Both the position numbers and the translations under genes were made by a program. Below, piece by piece: positions 1-7,372 of a stretch of DNA of 36,702 nt (position 1 is the stretch's first letter; each line of letters opens with the position of its first letter). Location of the stretch: the NCBI GenBank assembly GCA_905616445.1, contig CAJQSV010000045.1, forward strand, positions 1-36,702, given 5' to 3'. Source of the DNA: an uncultured Pelagibacteraceae bacterium. GTDB lineage: Bacteria > Pseudomonadota > Alphaproteobacteria > Pelagibacterales > Pelagibacteraceae. Under the pieces are notes generated by a model that saw only the letters and a program-made list of their open reading frames with translations, was not told the DNA's origin and made no database searches.

Positions 1-1
1 A

Positions 2-688
2 AAATTTATTAGACTAGAACAAGCAGAAGTTCGAAAAGAGCAAGCTGCAAAACAGAGAAGATTTTTAGAACAAATTCGTTTAGAGAAAAAAATAGAACAA
101 TTCAGAAAAAGAGAAGAATTAGAAATAAAAAATCTAGAAAAATTTGTTTTAAGCCAAGAAAGAGATTCTTATGTCGGTGTTCAAGAACGTATAGAAAAAA
201 TTAAACAAAAGTATCAAGCACTCAGGGATCAAAAAATCAGGGAACGTGTTGAACAACTAGGAATTAAAGTCGAAGAAGGTGAGGACCGATCAGTTCTCCT
301 CGAAAAAGAAAGACAATATAATCTAGAAAGACAAAAGATAGAATTTGCTCTTGAAAGTTTTTATAGATCCGCACACAGTCTTTGTTTCCAGATCAACAAA
401 AGATACATACCTAAATATTTAAACATCTTAAGGGTAATAGACAGAAGATTTGAGACTGGAGAAATATTTATTAAATGGGACGATGCTGCAGATGAAGACT
501 GGTTAATTCTTATTTATATTAAAGATAATTCTCCCACAGAAGGAATAGTTATTGAAGATAAATCTAATTCTGAAAAACATGCTTCACATGAATTTAAAAC
601 AAATGAAATTTTTAGAGCTAGTGACTTAATGGTGGATTCTTTAACAAATTTATTAGATCGAGAAAGAAAAAAAAGAAAAGTAAGCTAA
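2..688 (+). CDS. Coiled-coil protein of unknown function, 3' part only
   Basis: The reading frame is open from the window edge to a TAA at 686-688, giving 228 residues with no start in the window, so this is the C-terminal part of a longer protein. Residues 1 to about 115 are rich in Glu, Lys, Arg and Gln with Leu/Ile at heptad-like spacing, as expected of a long coiled coil. The last ~110 residues look like a small folded domain (short hydrophobic runs such as DWLILIYI) ending in a basic tail (REKKRKVS-like). I recognise no family. Its stop shares the tetranucleotide CTAA (685-688) with the stop of the convergent metallo-hydrolase gene. The coding call rests on frame length, charge pattern and amino acid composition. 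Confidence 0.75.
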   Translation, partial: KFIRLEQAEVRKEQAAKQRRFLEQIRLEKKIEQFRKREELEIKNLEKFVLSQERDSYVGVQERIEKIKQKYQALRDQKIRERVEQLGIKVEEGEDRSVLLEKERQYNLERQKIEFALESFYRSAHSLCFQINKRYIPKYLNILRVIDRRFETGEIFIKWDDAADEDWLILIYIKDNSPTEGIVIEDKSNSEKHASHEFKTNEIFRASDLMVDSLTNLLDRERKKRKVS

Positions 689-1734
689 TCTAAAATCTCA
701 TCAAGTTTCTTAACTTCCCCAATCTTGAAAATAATAGCATCAGATTTTTTAAACCCATATTGTACCGCTTTGTCTTTAAATCTAACGGGGGGTTCCATAA
801 TTGGTTCTAGAGACAAAACAACTGTTCCCCAATGCATACCTATAACTTTTTTACTATTTAAATCTCTAGCAACCTGAAGTGCCTCTTCAGGATTTGTATG
901 ATAAAGTGACTTGTCTTTCTCAGGCCTCATAGGATAAAAATTATAAGCTCCAATATTAATAAAAGTCAAATCTATCGGACCATATTTTTTTCCTAACTCT
1001 TTATAAATATCACCGATGCCGGTATCACAGGCAAAAAGAATTTTTTTATCTTTGTACTCAATTAAGAAATTTCCCCATAAAGTTTTATTAGTATCAGTTA
1101 AACTTCTTTTTGACCAATGAACCGCTGGTAATAATGTTACTTTTATATCCTTATTAACTTGAATTTCTTGGTACCAATCTAATTCATTGACATCACTGAA
1201 TCTTCTAAAATATTTAGATAACCTAAGTGGCACAAGAACTTTAGCTTTTTTATAGGGAAAGTTTCTAATGGTAGACATATCTTGATGGTCATAATGATTA
1301 TGGGTTAGTAAAAATAGATCTACCGGTGGTATTTCATTAAGTTTAATAGCTGGCTCCACATATCTTTTGGGACCAAAAATTAAGGGACCGGTATTCTTAG
1401 AAAAAACAGGATCAGTTATAATAGTTGTGTCACCTAATTTAATTAAGAAGGTTGCATGACCAATCCAAGTAACATAATTTTCACTCTTATTTTTTTCGAG
1501 GTCATCAAGCACTTTCTCTCTAGGCACAACGTGGCTAGAAGGAAACTCTATTTTAATTTTTTTTCTTTCTTTGTTAAAAATTTTATAAGACCATTTACTA
1601 GATCCAGTCCTAACTGGACTTCCTTCAGGATTCCTAAAAGTTCCGTCTGAGTTATGATGATAGGGTTTGTTTTTCATAGAATTCAAAGGAGTTATAGCTA
1701 TAAATACTACAATAATAAAAATTAATTTTTTCAT
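685..1734 (-). CDS. Metallo-beta-lactamase-fold hydrolase, NAPE-PLD/UlaG-like
   Basis: A 349-residue protein with an N-terminal hydrophobic segment (about residues 3-17) that is probably a signal peptide or anchor, so it is likely exported or membrane-attached. The HxHxDH zinc signature is THNHYDH (His145, His147, Asp149, His150). Further likely ligands are His206 (AVHW), Asp237 (ACDTG) and His301 (GMHWGT). The early WIGHATFLI and TDPVFS blocks and the HHNSDGTFRNP-type leader are typical of the N-acyl-phosphatidylethanolamine phospholipase D/UlaG-like branch. Substrate is not visible from sequence; a phosphodiesterase or lactonase-type activity on lipid or sugar esters is possible. It stands upstream of two tiny envelope genes on the same strand and converges with the partial coiled-coil gene. 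Confidence 0.88.
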   Translation of the reverse strand: MKKLIFIIVVFIAITPLNSMKNKPYHHNSDGTFRNPEGSPVRTGSSKWSYKIFNKERKKIKIEFPSSHVVPREKVLDDLEKNKSENYVTWIGHATFLIKLGDTTIITDPVFSKNTGPLIFGPKRYVEPAIKLNEIPPVDLFLLTHNHYDHQDMSTIRNFPYKKAKVLVPLRLSKYFRRFSDVNELDWYQEIQVNKDIKVTLLPAVHWSKRSLTDTNKTLWGNFLIEYKDKKILFACDTGIGDIYKELGKKYGPIDLTFINIGAYNFYPMRPEKDKSLYHTNPEEALQVARDLNSKKVIGMHWGTVVLSLEPIMEPPVRFKDKAVQYGFKKSDAIIFKIGEVKKLDEILD

Positions 1735-1747
1735 TAATGATTAGGTT

Positions 1748-1921
1748 TTAATTCAACTTATTTTTACGGGATTTTTCGTTAATCTTTTTTCCGTATGCCG
1801 CTATTTTTTCCCACTCATTTTTTTTTTTAGACTTTTCAGCTTTATAGGACACTATTAGTGGAAAGATTATTAAAGCCATTGTAATGGCCACGCACAGTAT
1901 AATTAGGATGGTTAAATTCAT
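1748..1921 (-). CDS. Small single-pass membrane protein, unknown
   Basis: This 57-residue protein starts at the ATG at 1921 (MNLTILIIL). A TTG three codons upstream (1930) is in frame, but the ATG begins directly at the hydrophobic segment and is preferred. Residues 1-24 form one membrane helix. The rest is strongly basic (KAEKSKKKNEWEK, KINEKSRKNK), consistent with an N-out, C-in tail-facing-cytoplasm protein. It lies 13 bases upstream of the metallo-hydrolase gene on the same strand, so the two may be co-transcribed. No family recognised. Confidence 0.55.
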   Translation of the reverse strand: MNLTILIILCVAITMALIIFPLIVSYKAEKSKKKNEWEKIAAYGKKINEKSRKNKLN

Positions 1922-1964
1922 ACTGTGCAATACATACCAAATTAATTACTAATTGATAGTATTT

Positions 1965-2162
1965 TTAGGTATTTTTTAAGCAGTTTTTTTTGTTTATTTT
2001 TTTATCAAAGGTTTCGATTGTTATTTTATCAACGACCCAAACAAAAGATTTTTCAAAGCTACCATCAGCCATTGGGCTAGTACAACGTTTGCCCACTTTA
2101 ACGCTATGAGCAGAACAGTTAACTAAGATTAAAAATAAACTTATTAGTGATAATGCTTTCAT
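1965..2162 (-). CDS. Small putative lipoprotein
   Basis: A 65-residue protein with a signal peptide of lipoprotein type: MK, a hydrophobic core (ALSLISLFLIL) and a VNC lipobox with Cys16. Asn before the cysteine is not the commonest residue, so lipidation is likely but not certain. The mature part has two more cysteines (Cys27 in KRCTSP and Cys60 in KKNCLK) that could form a disulfide, and a short block (SFVWVVDKITIETF) with beta-strand character. It is probably anchored in the periplasm. It is the first of three same-strand genes leading to the metallo-hydrolase. Function unknown. Confidence 0.6.
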   Translation of the reverse strand: MKALSLISLFLILVNCSAHSVKVGKRCTSPMADGSFEKSFVWVVDKITIETFDKKINKKNCLKNT

Positions 2163-2637
2163 GCTCTTAATTTAAATCATCACTTTGACTAACGATTGTT
2201 ATAAATTTGTTTGTATTGTGTATTAGGATTTATTTAAAATACTTTGTCACAAAGCCGTCACAATAGCTAAGCCGCAGATAAGGTATGTAAAATTAACATT
2301 TCTTTAATAGAAACTTAAAAAATTTTTAACTTGTAAAGTTTAAATATAAAAATAAAAAGATTTAATTTAAAATTTCTTAAAAAAATTACATTACAGTCGC
2401 ATATTTATCATGATTATTGTTTAAATATTTGTTAGATGCAATTATTAAACAAAAATAAAAAAAATTAGAGTCAAAAACAAACGTTTTAAAAACTTATCTA
2501 TGTTCCAACTACAAAATAAAGCAGACAATGATCTTTGGGGAAACTGAATTAGTAAAAGAAGTATTTAAATAAGACTATAATATTTCTAAATCGACTTATT
2601 TTATTATCTAAAAAAATGCTTTATAGCCTTAAGTACT
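2163..2637. other. 475-base gene-free stretch
   Basis: Between the divergent lipoprotein and FrnE-like genes lies very AT-rich DNA with no convincing gene. It holds a direct repeat that looks like a Pho box (2244-2261), and a plus-strand open stretch of about 35 codons just after 2450 that ends in TAA near 2570 (ending VKEVFK). That stretch has only an internal ATG (...KQTMIFGE...) and I do not call it a gene. No tRNA-like cloverleaf or strong terminator is visible. The length is unusual for so compact a window, so an undetected small RNA or gene remnant is possible. Confidence 0.5.
2244..2261 (+). promoter_or_regulatory. Pho-box-like direct repeat (tentative)
   Basis: Two 7-base direct repeats, TTGTCAC and CCGTCAC, are separated by four bases, giving the 11-base period of PhoB-binding Pho boxes (consensus half-site CTGTCAT, with CTGTCAC variants known in alphaproteobacteria). 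It is 82 bases upstream of the small lipoprotein gene (minus strand) and about 377 bases upstream of the FrnE-like gene (plus strand). The repeat is seen directly; regulation by phosphate is inference. Confidence 0.25.
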
Positions 2638-3258
2638 ATGAAGATTAAATTATTTGCAGACACTATTTGTGGCTGGTGTTACATAGGTCATTCAAGATTA
2701 TTGAAGGCACTTAGTAGCTTCGAAAATATATCATTTGATTTTGAATATGAGCCTTTTCAATTAAATCCTGGCATACCCAAAAAAGGTATTAATAGATTAG
2801 ATTATTTAAAATATAAATTTGGAAGCAAGGAAGCGGCTGAACCGATGTATGATAGTATGACTACAGAAGCATTAAAAGAAGATTTAAAATTTGATTTAGA
2901 TAAAATTCAAGTTACACCAAACACAAATCTTTCGCATATTTTGACAAAATTGGCATTTACCAAAAAAATTGGTCATCAAGTCCTAAGTGAAATATATAAT
3001 GCATATTTCTCAAAAGGAGTAAATATTGGTGATGCCGATATTTTAATTGAAATTGGTAAATCAAAAAATATGAGTGAAAAAGAAATTATTGATTCATTTT
3101 CTTCAGAGGAAGAAACAAAAAATACCTACAGAGGTGGCGACGTCGCTAGAAGTATGGAAATTAATGGAGTACCTTTTTTTGAAATAAATAATAAAACACA
3201 TATTTTTGGTGCACAAAGTACTGCTAATTTAATTGAGGCAATTAAAGTTAATCTATAA
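2638..3258 (+). CDS. DsbA-family (FrnE-like) thioredoxin-fold oxidoreductase
   Basis: A 206-residue protein of the DsbA/2-hydroxychromene-2-carboxylate isomerase superfamily, FrnE-like branch. The active-site pair is CGWC at residues 11-14, right after the first strand (KIKLFADTI). The cis-proline loop is NGVPFF with Pro179, followed by the family's closing pattern of a beta strand and helix (THIFGAQ). There is no signal peptide, so it should act in the cytoplasm, where FrnE proteins are linked to disulfide reduction or isomerisation and stress tolerance. Length fits the family. No Shine-Dalgarno site is evident before the ATG. It precedes purE by 53 bases, but a functional link to purine synthesis is not implied. 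Confidence 0.9.
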   Translation: MKIKLFADTICGWCYIGHSRLLKALSSFENISFDFEYEPFQLNPGIPKKGINRLDYLKYKFGSKEAAEPMYDSMTTEALKEDLKFDLDKIQVTPNTNLSHILTKLAFTKKIGHQVLSEIYNAYFSKGVNIGDADILIEIGKSKNMSEKEIIDSFSSEEETKNTYRGGDVARSMEINGVPFFEINNKTHIFGAQSTANLIEAIKVNL

Positions 3259-3311
3259 TATTTAATGAATAAGAATTTGTTTTTACAGTTTAAGTTGCTA
3301 AATTAATTAAA

Positions 3312-3806
3312 ATGATAATAAACAAAACAAGTAAAAAAGTGGCTATTGTAATGGGCAGTCAATCCGATTACTCTGTAATGAAGAAATGTGAGGAAATTTT
3401 AAAAATATTAAAAATTAAATATGAGACAAAAATAATTTCAGCACACCGAACTCCTGACAGAATGTTTGAATTTGCAAAAGCTGCAGCAAAAAATAATTTT
3501 GCTGTGATTGTGGCGGGTGCCGGTGGTTCTGCACATTTACCAGGCATGATTGCGTCAATTTCTACTTTGCCAGTAATAGGAGTTCCAGTAGAAACTAAAA
3601 AATTAAAAGGTCTCGATAGTTTACTTTCTATTGTTCAGATGCCAAAAGGTATTCCAGTTGGAACAGTTGCAATCGGTGAAAATGGCTCCTTTAATGCAGG
3701 ACTTCTTGCTGCTTCCATAATTGCTTTGTCAGAGAGTAAAATTAAAAAAAATCTAGAAAAGTGGCGTAGACTACAAACAATCGCTATTAAAAAAAAACCT
3801 AAATGA
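3312..3806 (+). CDS. purE: N5-carboxyaminoimidazole ribonucleotide mutase PurE
   Basis: A class I PurE of 164 residues, converting N5-CAIR to CAIR in de novo purine synthesis in the cytoplasm. Family signatures are intact: GSQSD (15-19) in the nucleotide-binding loop, SAHRTP (43-48) with catalytic His45, the glycine-rich AGAGGSAHLPG loop (68-78) and the MPKGIPVGTVAI segment that closes the active site. The 3' end overlaps the purK start by four bases (ATGA type), so translation of the pair is probably coupled. Class I PurE needs PurK, which is present next door. Confidence 0.97.
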   Translation: MIINKTSKKVAIVMGSQSDYSVMKKCEEILKILKIKYETKIISAHRTPDRMFEFAKAAAKNNFAVIVAGAGGSAHLPGMIASISTLPVIGVPVETKKLKGLDSLLSIVQMPKGIPVGTVAIGENGSFNAGLLAASIIALSESKIKKNLEKWRRLQTIAIKKKPK

Positions 3807-4861
3807 GAATAGTTGAGTCAAACCCAGTTCTAGGAATTATTGGAGGCGGCCAGTTAGGTAGCATGTTAGCTACTGCTGCCAAAAAACTTAAAATTAAAAC
3901 GATTGTTTTGAGCGATGATCCAAAAGCTCCTGCAAAAAAATTTTGCGATGAAATTATTATTTCAGAATACGATAAAAAAAAAACTATTGAAGATTTTGCA
4001 AGTAAAGTTGATATTGTTACCTTTGAATTTGAAAATATACCTTTTAAAGTTCTTAAATATATTTCAAAATTAAAGCCAGTATTTCCAAACCCATCAATTA
4101 ATCAAATTGTTCAAAACCGTTTTACCGAAAAAAAGTTTATTAATAATATAGGAATTAGAACAACAAATTACGCGTTAATTAGCAATCAATCTGACATATC
4201 AAATAATGAGGATTTGATTCCAGGATTTCTCAAGACGTGCACCCTGGGTTACGACGGAAAATGTCAATTTGTATTAAAAAACAAAGAAGAACTTAGTGAG
4301 CTAGAGATAGAATTCAATAAAGAACACATTCTTGAAAAAAAAGTAAATCTAAAAAAAGAAATATCTATTATCATTACAAGGTTTTTAAACAACGATTTTG
4401 TAATTTATGAACCTATCGAGAATCTCCACATTAATCGAATACTTAACAGATCAATAATACCCGCAGATATCAATAAGGATATTTTTGAAAAAGCACAACA
4501 GCAAGCAAAACTGATTGCAGAAAAATTAGATTATGTTGGAACTATGTGTGTTGAATACTTTATTGATGAAAAAAATAATTTGCTTGTTAACGAAATAGCA
4601 CCAAGAGTACATAATTCGGGTCATTTGACTATTCACACTCATAACGTAAGTCAGTTTGAAAATCATATTAGAGCAGTATGTAATCTTGAAAAATTAGAAT
4701 TAAAAAAAATTTGTAACGCAGAAATGATCAATGTTATAGGTGAAGAAATTAAAACGTATAGAGAGAAATCATATTCTAAAAATGAATTCTTTTCTGATTA
4801 TTTAAAGTCAGAAATAAAAGAAAAAAGAAAAATGGGACACTTAATTACCGTTAAGTTATAG
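3803..4861 (+). CDS. purK: N5-carboxyaminoimidazole ribonucleotide synthase PurK
   Basis: A 352-residue ATP-grasp enzyme that makes N5-CAIR from AIR, bicarbonate and ATP, supplying PurE. Domain order fits: an N-terminal Rossmann-like preATP-grasp domain (GIIGGGQLGSML), the ATP-grasp core with a KTCTLGYDGKCQ loop where the family has K-x-x-x-x-GYDGKGQ, an acidic metal/ATP-binding stretch (VEYFID) and the family hallmark NEIAPRVHNSGHLTI. The Gly-to-Cys change in the GYDGK(G/C)Q loop is a mild divergence. It overlaps purE by four bases and converges with the SRAP gene, overlapping it by 11 bases at the 3' ends. Confidence 0.95.
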   Translation: MRIVESNPVLGIIGGGQLGSMLATAAKKLKIKTIVLSDDPKAPAKKFCDEIIISEYDKKKTIEDFASKVDIVTFEFENIPFKVLKYISKLKPVFPNPSINQIVQNRFTEKKFINNIGIRTTNYALISNQSDISNNEDLIPGFLKTCTLGYDGKCQFVLKNKEELSELEIEFNKEHILEKKVNLKKEISIIITRFLNNDFVIYEPIENLHINRILNRSIIPADINKDIFEKAQQQAKLIAEKLDYVGTMCVEYFIDEKNNLLVNEIAPRVHNSGHLTIHTHNVSQFENHIRAVCNLEKLELKKICNAEMINVIGEEIKTYREKSYSKNEFFSDYLKSEIKEKRKMGHLITVKL

Positions 4862-5477
4862 ATTTAATTAAAGAAGAGTCGTTATTAATAGGCTTGTTAA
4901 CATCCTTGCTTACTTCATTAAATTTTAGGTCGGGCGGTCTAATAGATTGAAGAATATCTACACCTTCTTTTTTAATATTTAAATAATTTGAAATTTGTTC
5001 TTCATTTACTATTAAAGGTTCACGATGGTGAATCTCTTTTATTTTATTGCTAGCTTCTCTAGTTATTATACAAAATTGATTATTTTGATGTATGGCAGCA
5101 AAAAACATTAAACTGCTATCTGTTCTAGTAAAATAATGAGGAATTTTTTCTTCTTTTTCTCTTTTCCATTCGTAGTAGCCATCCGCAACAACTATACATC
5201 TTGAGGTTTGTATGAGTTTTTTAAATGAAACTTTTTCCATTAAAGTTTCCAATCTTGCATTAATCAATGGCCTAAAATCTTTTTTACCTTCGGCCCAAGA
5301 AGGTATAAGACCCCAGTCGCAATTTTCAAGTGCTTTACCGTTAGTGTAAGATTTAATGATCGGAAGTTCTTGAGTAGGATGCGCATTGTAATTATCTTTG
5401 TCTTCCACTTTAATATTAGTTTTAACTAAACCTGCAGTTTTAGCCACAGGTTTGGTCACTACATATCGTCCACACAT
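4851..5477 (-). CDS. SRAP-domain protein (YedK/HMCES-like abasic-site sensor)
   Basis: A 208-residue SOS response-associated peptidase that would protect abasic sites in single-stranded DNA by forming a thiazolidine crosslink. All key residues are present: Cys2 exposed after Met removal (MCGRYV), Asn73 in INARLET, Glu103 in GYYEWKR and His150 in IHHREPLIV. The WGLIPSWA block is also typical. Length matches bacterial YedK. The gene starts one base after the stop of a 36-residue basic ORF (5479-5589), so they are probably co-translated. It overlaps the end of purK by 11 bases. Confidence 0.95.
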   Translation of the reverse strand: MCGRYVVTKPVAKTAGLVKTNIKVEDKDNYNAHPTQELPIIKSYTNGKALENCDWGLIPSWAEGKKDFRPLINARLETLMEKVSFKKLIQTSRCIVVADGYYEWKREKEEKIPHYFTRTDSSLMFFAAIHQNNQFCIITREASNKIKEIHHREPLIVNEEQISNYLNIKKEGVDILQSIRPPDLKFNEVSKDVNKPINNDSSLIKSIT

Positions 5478-5478
5478 T

Positions 5479-5589
5479 CTATTTCTTTTGCTTCTCTTTT
5501 TTTATTTTTCTTTTTTCTTTAATACTTAGCTTAGCTTTCTTCATTACGCTTGAGTCTTTAAATGACTTCCCGCTATATCTTTTTGACAT
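5479..5589 (-). CDS. 36-aa highly basic protein
   Basis: An ATG-started ORF of 36 codons encodes MSKRYSGKSF... followed by a run rich in Lys (KEKRKIKKEKQKK). It ends one base before the ATG of the SRAP gene, an arrangement strongly suggesting a bicistronic transcript. I recall short basic proteins with SGKSF-type starts in alphaproteobacteria, but cannot name a family. The charge suggests nucleic acid or ribosome binding. It is too short for standard gene calling. Confidence comes from the tight spacing, a proper ATG and a non-random composition. Confidence 0.5.
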   Translation of the reverse strand: MSKRYSGKSFKDSSVMKKAKLSIKEKRKIKKEKQKK

Positions 5590-5692
5590 TTTTATTTGCC
5601 TGTTTAATTATTTTTAATATACCTTTTGTATTTCTCCTTTTTCTTTTTAGCTTTAGATACTCGACAAAGGTTCGTTTTTTCTTTCTTGGCAC
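5573..5692 (-). CDS. 39-aa basic ORF, GTG start (tentative)
   Basis: A GTG-started ORF of 39 codons (VPRKKKRTFVEYLKLKRKRR at its start, 39 residues in all) ends in a TAG that lies inside the 36-aa ORF, overlapping it by 17 bases. Composition is basic and helical, with a regular pattern of Leu/Ile between Lys/Arg. With the 36-aa ORF and the SRAP gene it would form a three-gene minus-strand unit. The GTG start, lack of a clear Shine-Dalgarno site and possible bias from AT-rich DNA (many AAA codons) keep confidence low. Confidence 0.3.
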   Translation of the reverse strand: MPRKKKRTFVEYLKLKRKRRNTKGILKIIKQANKNVKKI

Positions 5693-5783
5693 GCTATAAC
5701 TTATCAAAAAAGTTGTAAACCTTCTACAAAGGTATATAGATGCGTAATAATAATAGCTTATAAACGTCTTTCAAGCAGAGATT

Positions 5784-7256
5784 ATGGAAAATTTTAACTC
5801 ACTGAATCTAGAGAAAACTTTAATGGATTCGATTGCACTCATTAATTTTAAAACTCCAACACCTATTCAAGCACAAGCCATTCCTGTTGCACTTGAGGGA
5901 AAAGATATTCTAGGTACAGCCCAAACTGGAACTGGTAAAACAGCTGCTTTTGGTATTCCTTTAGTGAACTTTCTTTTAAAAACTCAAAAAGACACAGCAT
6001 TGGTAATGACGCCAACACGAGAATTAGCAACGCAAGTTATGCAAACGATGGTTAGTTTAATCGGTAAAGGAAATATTAGATCGGCTCTTTTGATAGGCGG
6101 AGATTCAATGCAAAAACAATTGAGACAAATGCAAAGAAACCCGAGATTAATTGTAGGCACACCAGGAAGAATTAACGATCATTTAGAAAGACGAACGCTA
6201 AAATTACAAAATACAACATTTTTAGTTTTGGACGAGAGCGACAGAATGCTCGATATGGGATTTACACCTCAGATAAATCAAGTTTTACAAACAGTTCCAG
6301 AAAAACACCAGACGTTATTATTTTCAGCAACGCTTGCAAACAACATTGTTCGTCTTGCCGAAAGATATTTAAGAAATCCTGTTAGAATATCAGTTGGCTC
6401 AACTTCCACACCGATTGATAAAATAAAACAAGAAGTTCTTCATGTAAAAGATGGAGATAAATACAATCAATTAATTAGGGAAATTTATAATCGACAAGGA
6501 GCTATTTTAATTTTTGTTAAAACTAGAAGAGGCGCAGAAAAAATGGTTAAAAGATTAAAATTTGACGATCATGATGCGGATGCTATTCATGGAAATTTAA
6601 GACAAAATAAAAGAGACAAAGTAATTAAAGCTTTTAGAAATGCACATTTTAGAATTTTAGTTGGAACAGATGTAGCGAGCAGAGGTCTTGATATTCCAGC
6701 TATAAAACATGTAATTAACTTTGACTTACCACAACTTCCTGAAGATTTTATTCACCGTATAGGAAGAACTGCCAGAGCAGGAGCAGAAGGGTCAGCTTTA
6801 AGTTTTATCGGTGGAGACGACAGAAGTAAGTGGAACGCTATACAAAGATTAATAGATCCTAACTTTAAACAGGATAAAAATAGTGGAGACAGAAGAGGAA
6901 GCGGAGGAAGAAGAGGCGGTAAATCTTTTGATAGACGCGGAAGTCGTGGCTCCGATAGATTTTCAGACAGAAAACCAGCCTCAAGATTTAAACGAGATGA
7001 TAGTAGAAGCTCATATGGGGAAAAAAGAGATGATAGAAAAGGATCTTTTAGCGACAGAAGAAGTGATAGTCGACCAGCCTCAAGATTTAAACGAGATGAT
7101 AGTAGAAGTGATAGTCGACCAGCCTCAAGATTTAAACGAGATGATAGTAGAAGCACATATGGCGAAAAAAGTGGGAAACCCTTTGAGCTCAAAAAGAAAC
7201 CTGGAGGTTTCAAAAAAAAACCTTTCAAAAAGTTTACAAAGAAATCTACTTTTTAA
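5784..7256 (+). CDS. DEAD-box RNA helicase, RhlE-like
   Basis: A 490-residue ATP-dependent RNA helicase. The motifs are in order: Q motif (TPTPIQ, 24-29), Walker A AQTGTGKT (46-53), PTRELA (77-82), GTPGR (125-129), motif II (150-153), SAT (181-183), IFVKT (243-247), VGTDVASRGLD (293-303) and HRIGRTARAG (324-333). Motif II reads DESD rather than DEAD. From about residue 365 the tail is basic, Gly/Arg/Ser/Asp-rich and repetitive (RPASRFKRDDSRS units), then ends in a Lys/Phe-rich stretch. Such tails bind RNA non-specifically. Likely roles are ribosome assembly, mRNA decay or cold adaptation. The gene stands alone between the divergent SRAP unit and the enolase-superfamily gene. Open frames on both strands inside the tail are shadows of the repeats. 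Confidence 0.95.
   Translation: MENFNSLNLEKTLMDSIALINFKTPTPIQAQAIPVALEGKDILGTAQTGTGKTAAFGIPLVNFLLKTQKDTALVMTPTRELATQVMQTMVSLIGKGNIRSALLIGGDSMQKQLRQMQRNPRLIVGTPGRINDHLERRTLKLQNTTFLVLDESDRMLDMGFTPQINQVLQTVPEKHQTLLFSATLANNIVRLAERYLRNPVRISVGSTSTPIDKIKQEVLHVKDGDKYNQLIREIYNRQGAILIFVKTRRGAEKMVKRLKFDDHDADAIHGNLRQNKRDKVIKAFRNAHFRILVGTDVASRGLDIPAIKHVINFDLPQLPEDFIHRIGRTARAGAEGSALSFIGGDDRSKWNAIQRLIDPNFKQDKNSGDRRGSGGRRGGKSFDRRGSRGSDRFSDRKPASRFKRDDSRSSYGEKRDDRKGSFSDRRSDSRPASRFKRDDSRSDSRPASRFKRDDSRSTYGEKSGKPFELKKKPGGFKKKPFKKFTKKSTF
6974..7150 (+). repeat. Tandem 45-bp repeats in helicase tail
   Basis: Two perfect adjacent 45-base copies (7061-7105 and 7106-7150) encode a 15-residue unit. An earlier partial copy at 6974-7009 matches 36 bases and lies 99 bases before the equivalent part of the next copy. 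The bases after the first and last copies also match closely (AAG C/A CATATGG-like). All spacings are multiples of three, so the frame is kept. Perfect identity points to a recent duplication. Confidence 0.9.
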
Positions 7257-7372
7257 TTTAAATAATTTTTGTCATTAAATTTAAATCAATAGAATCAACA
7301 CATTTGAAGTAATTTAAAATTTTTCTAGCCCTTGTCCGGATCGACTATTAATGAGATATTATTTTTTAAATT

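Noticed and set aside
2450-2572. Roughly 35-codon plus-strand open stretch in the 475-base gap
   Set aside because: No start codon near its beginning, no recognisable motif; only kept as a possible remnant in the gap description.
6752-7278. Open frames of 158 codons (minus) and 131 codons (plus, second frame) across the helicase tail
   Set aside because: They exist because the 45-base repeats and Arg/Ser/Asp codons are stop-free in other frames; their translations are repetitive and lie inside a clear helicase gene.
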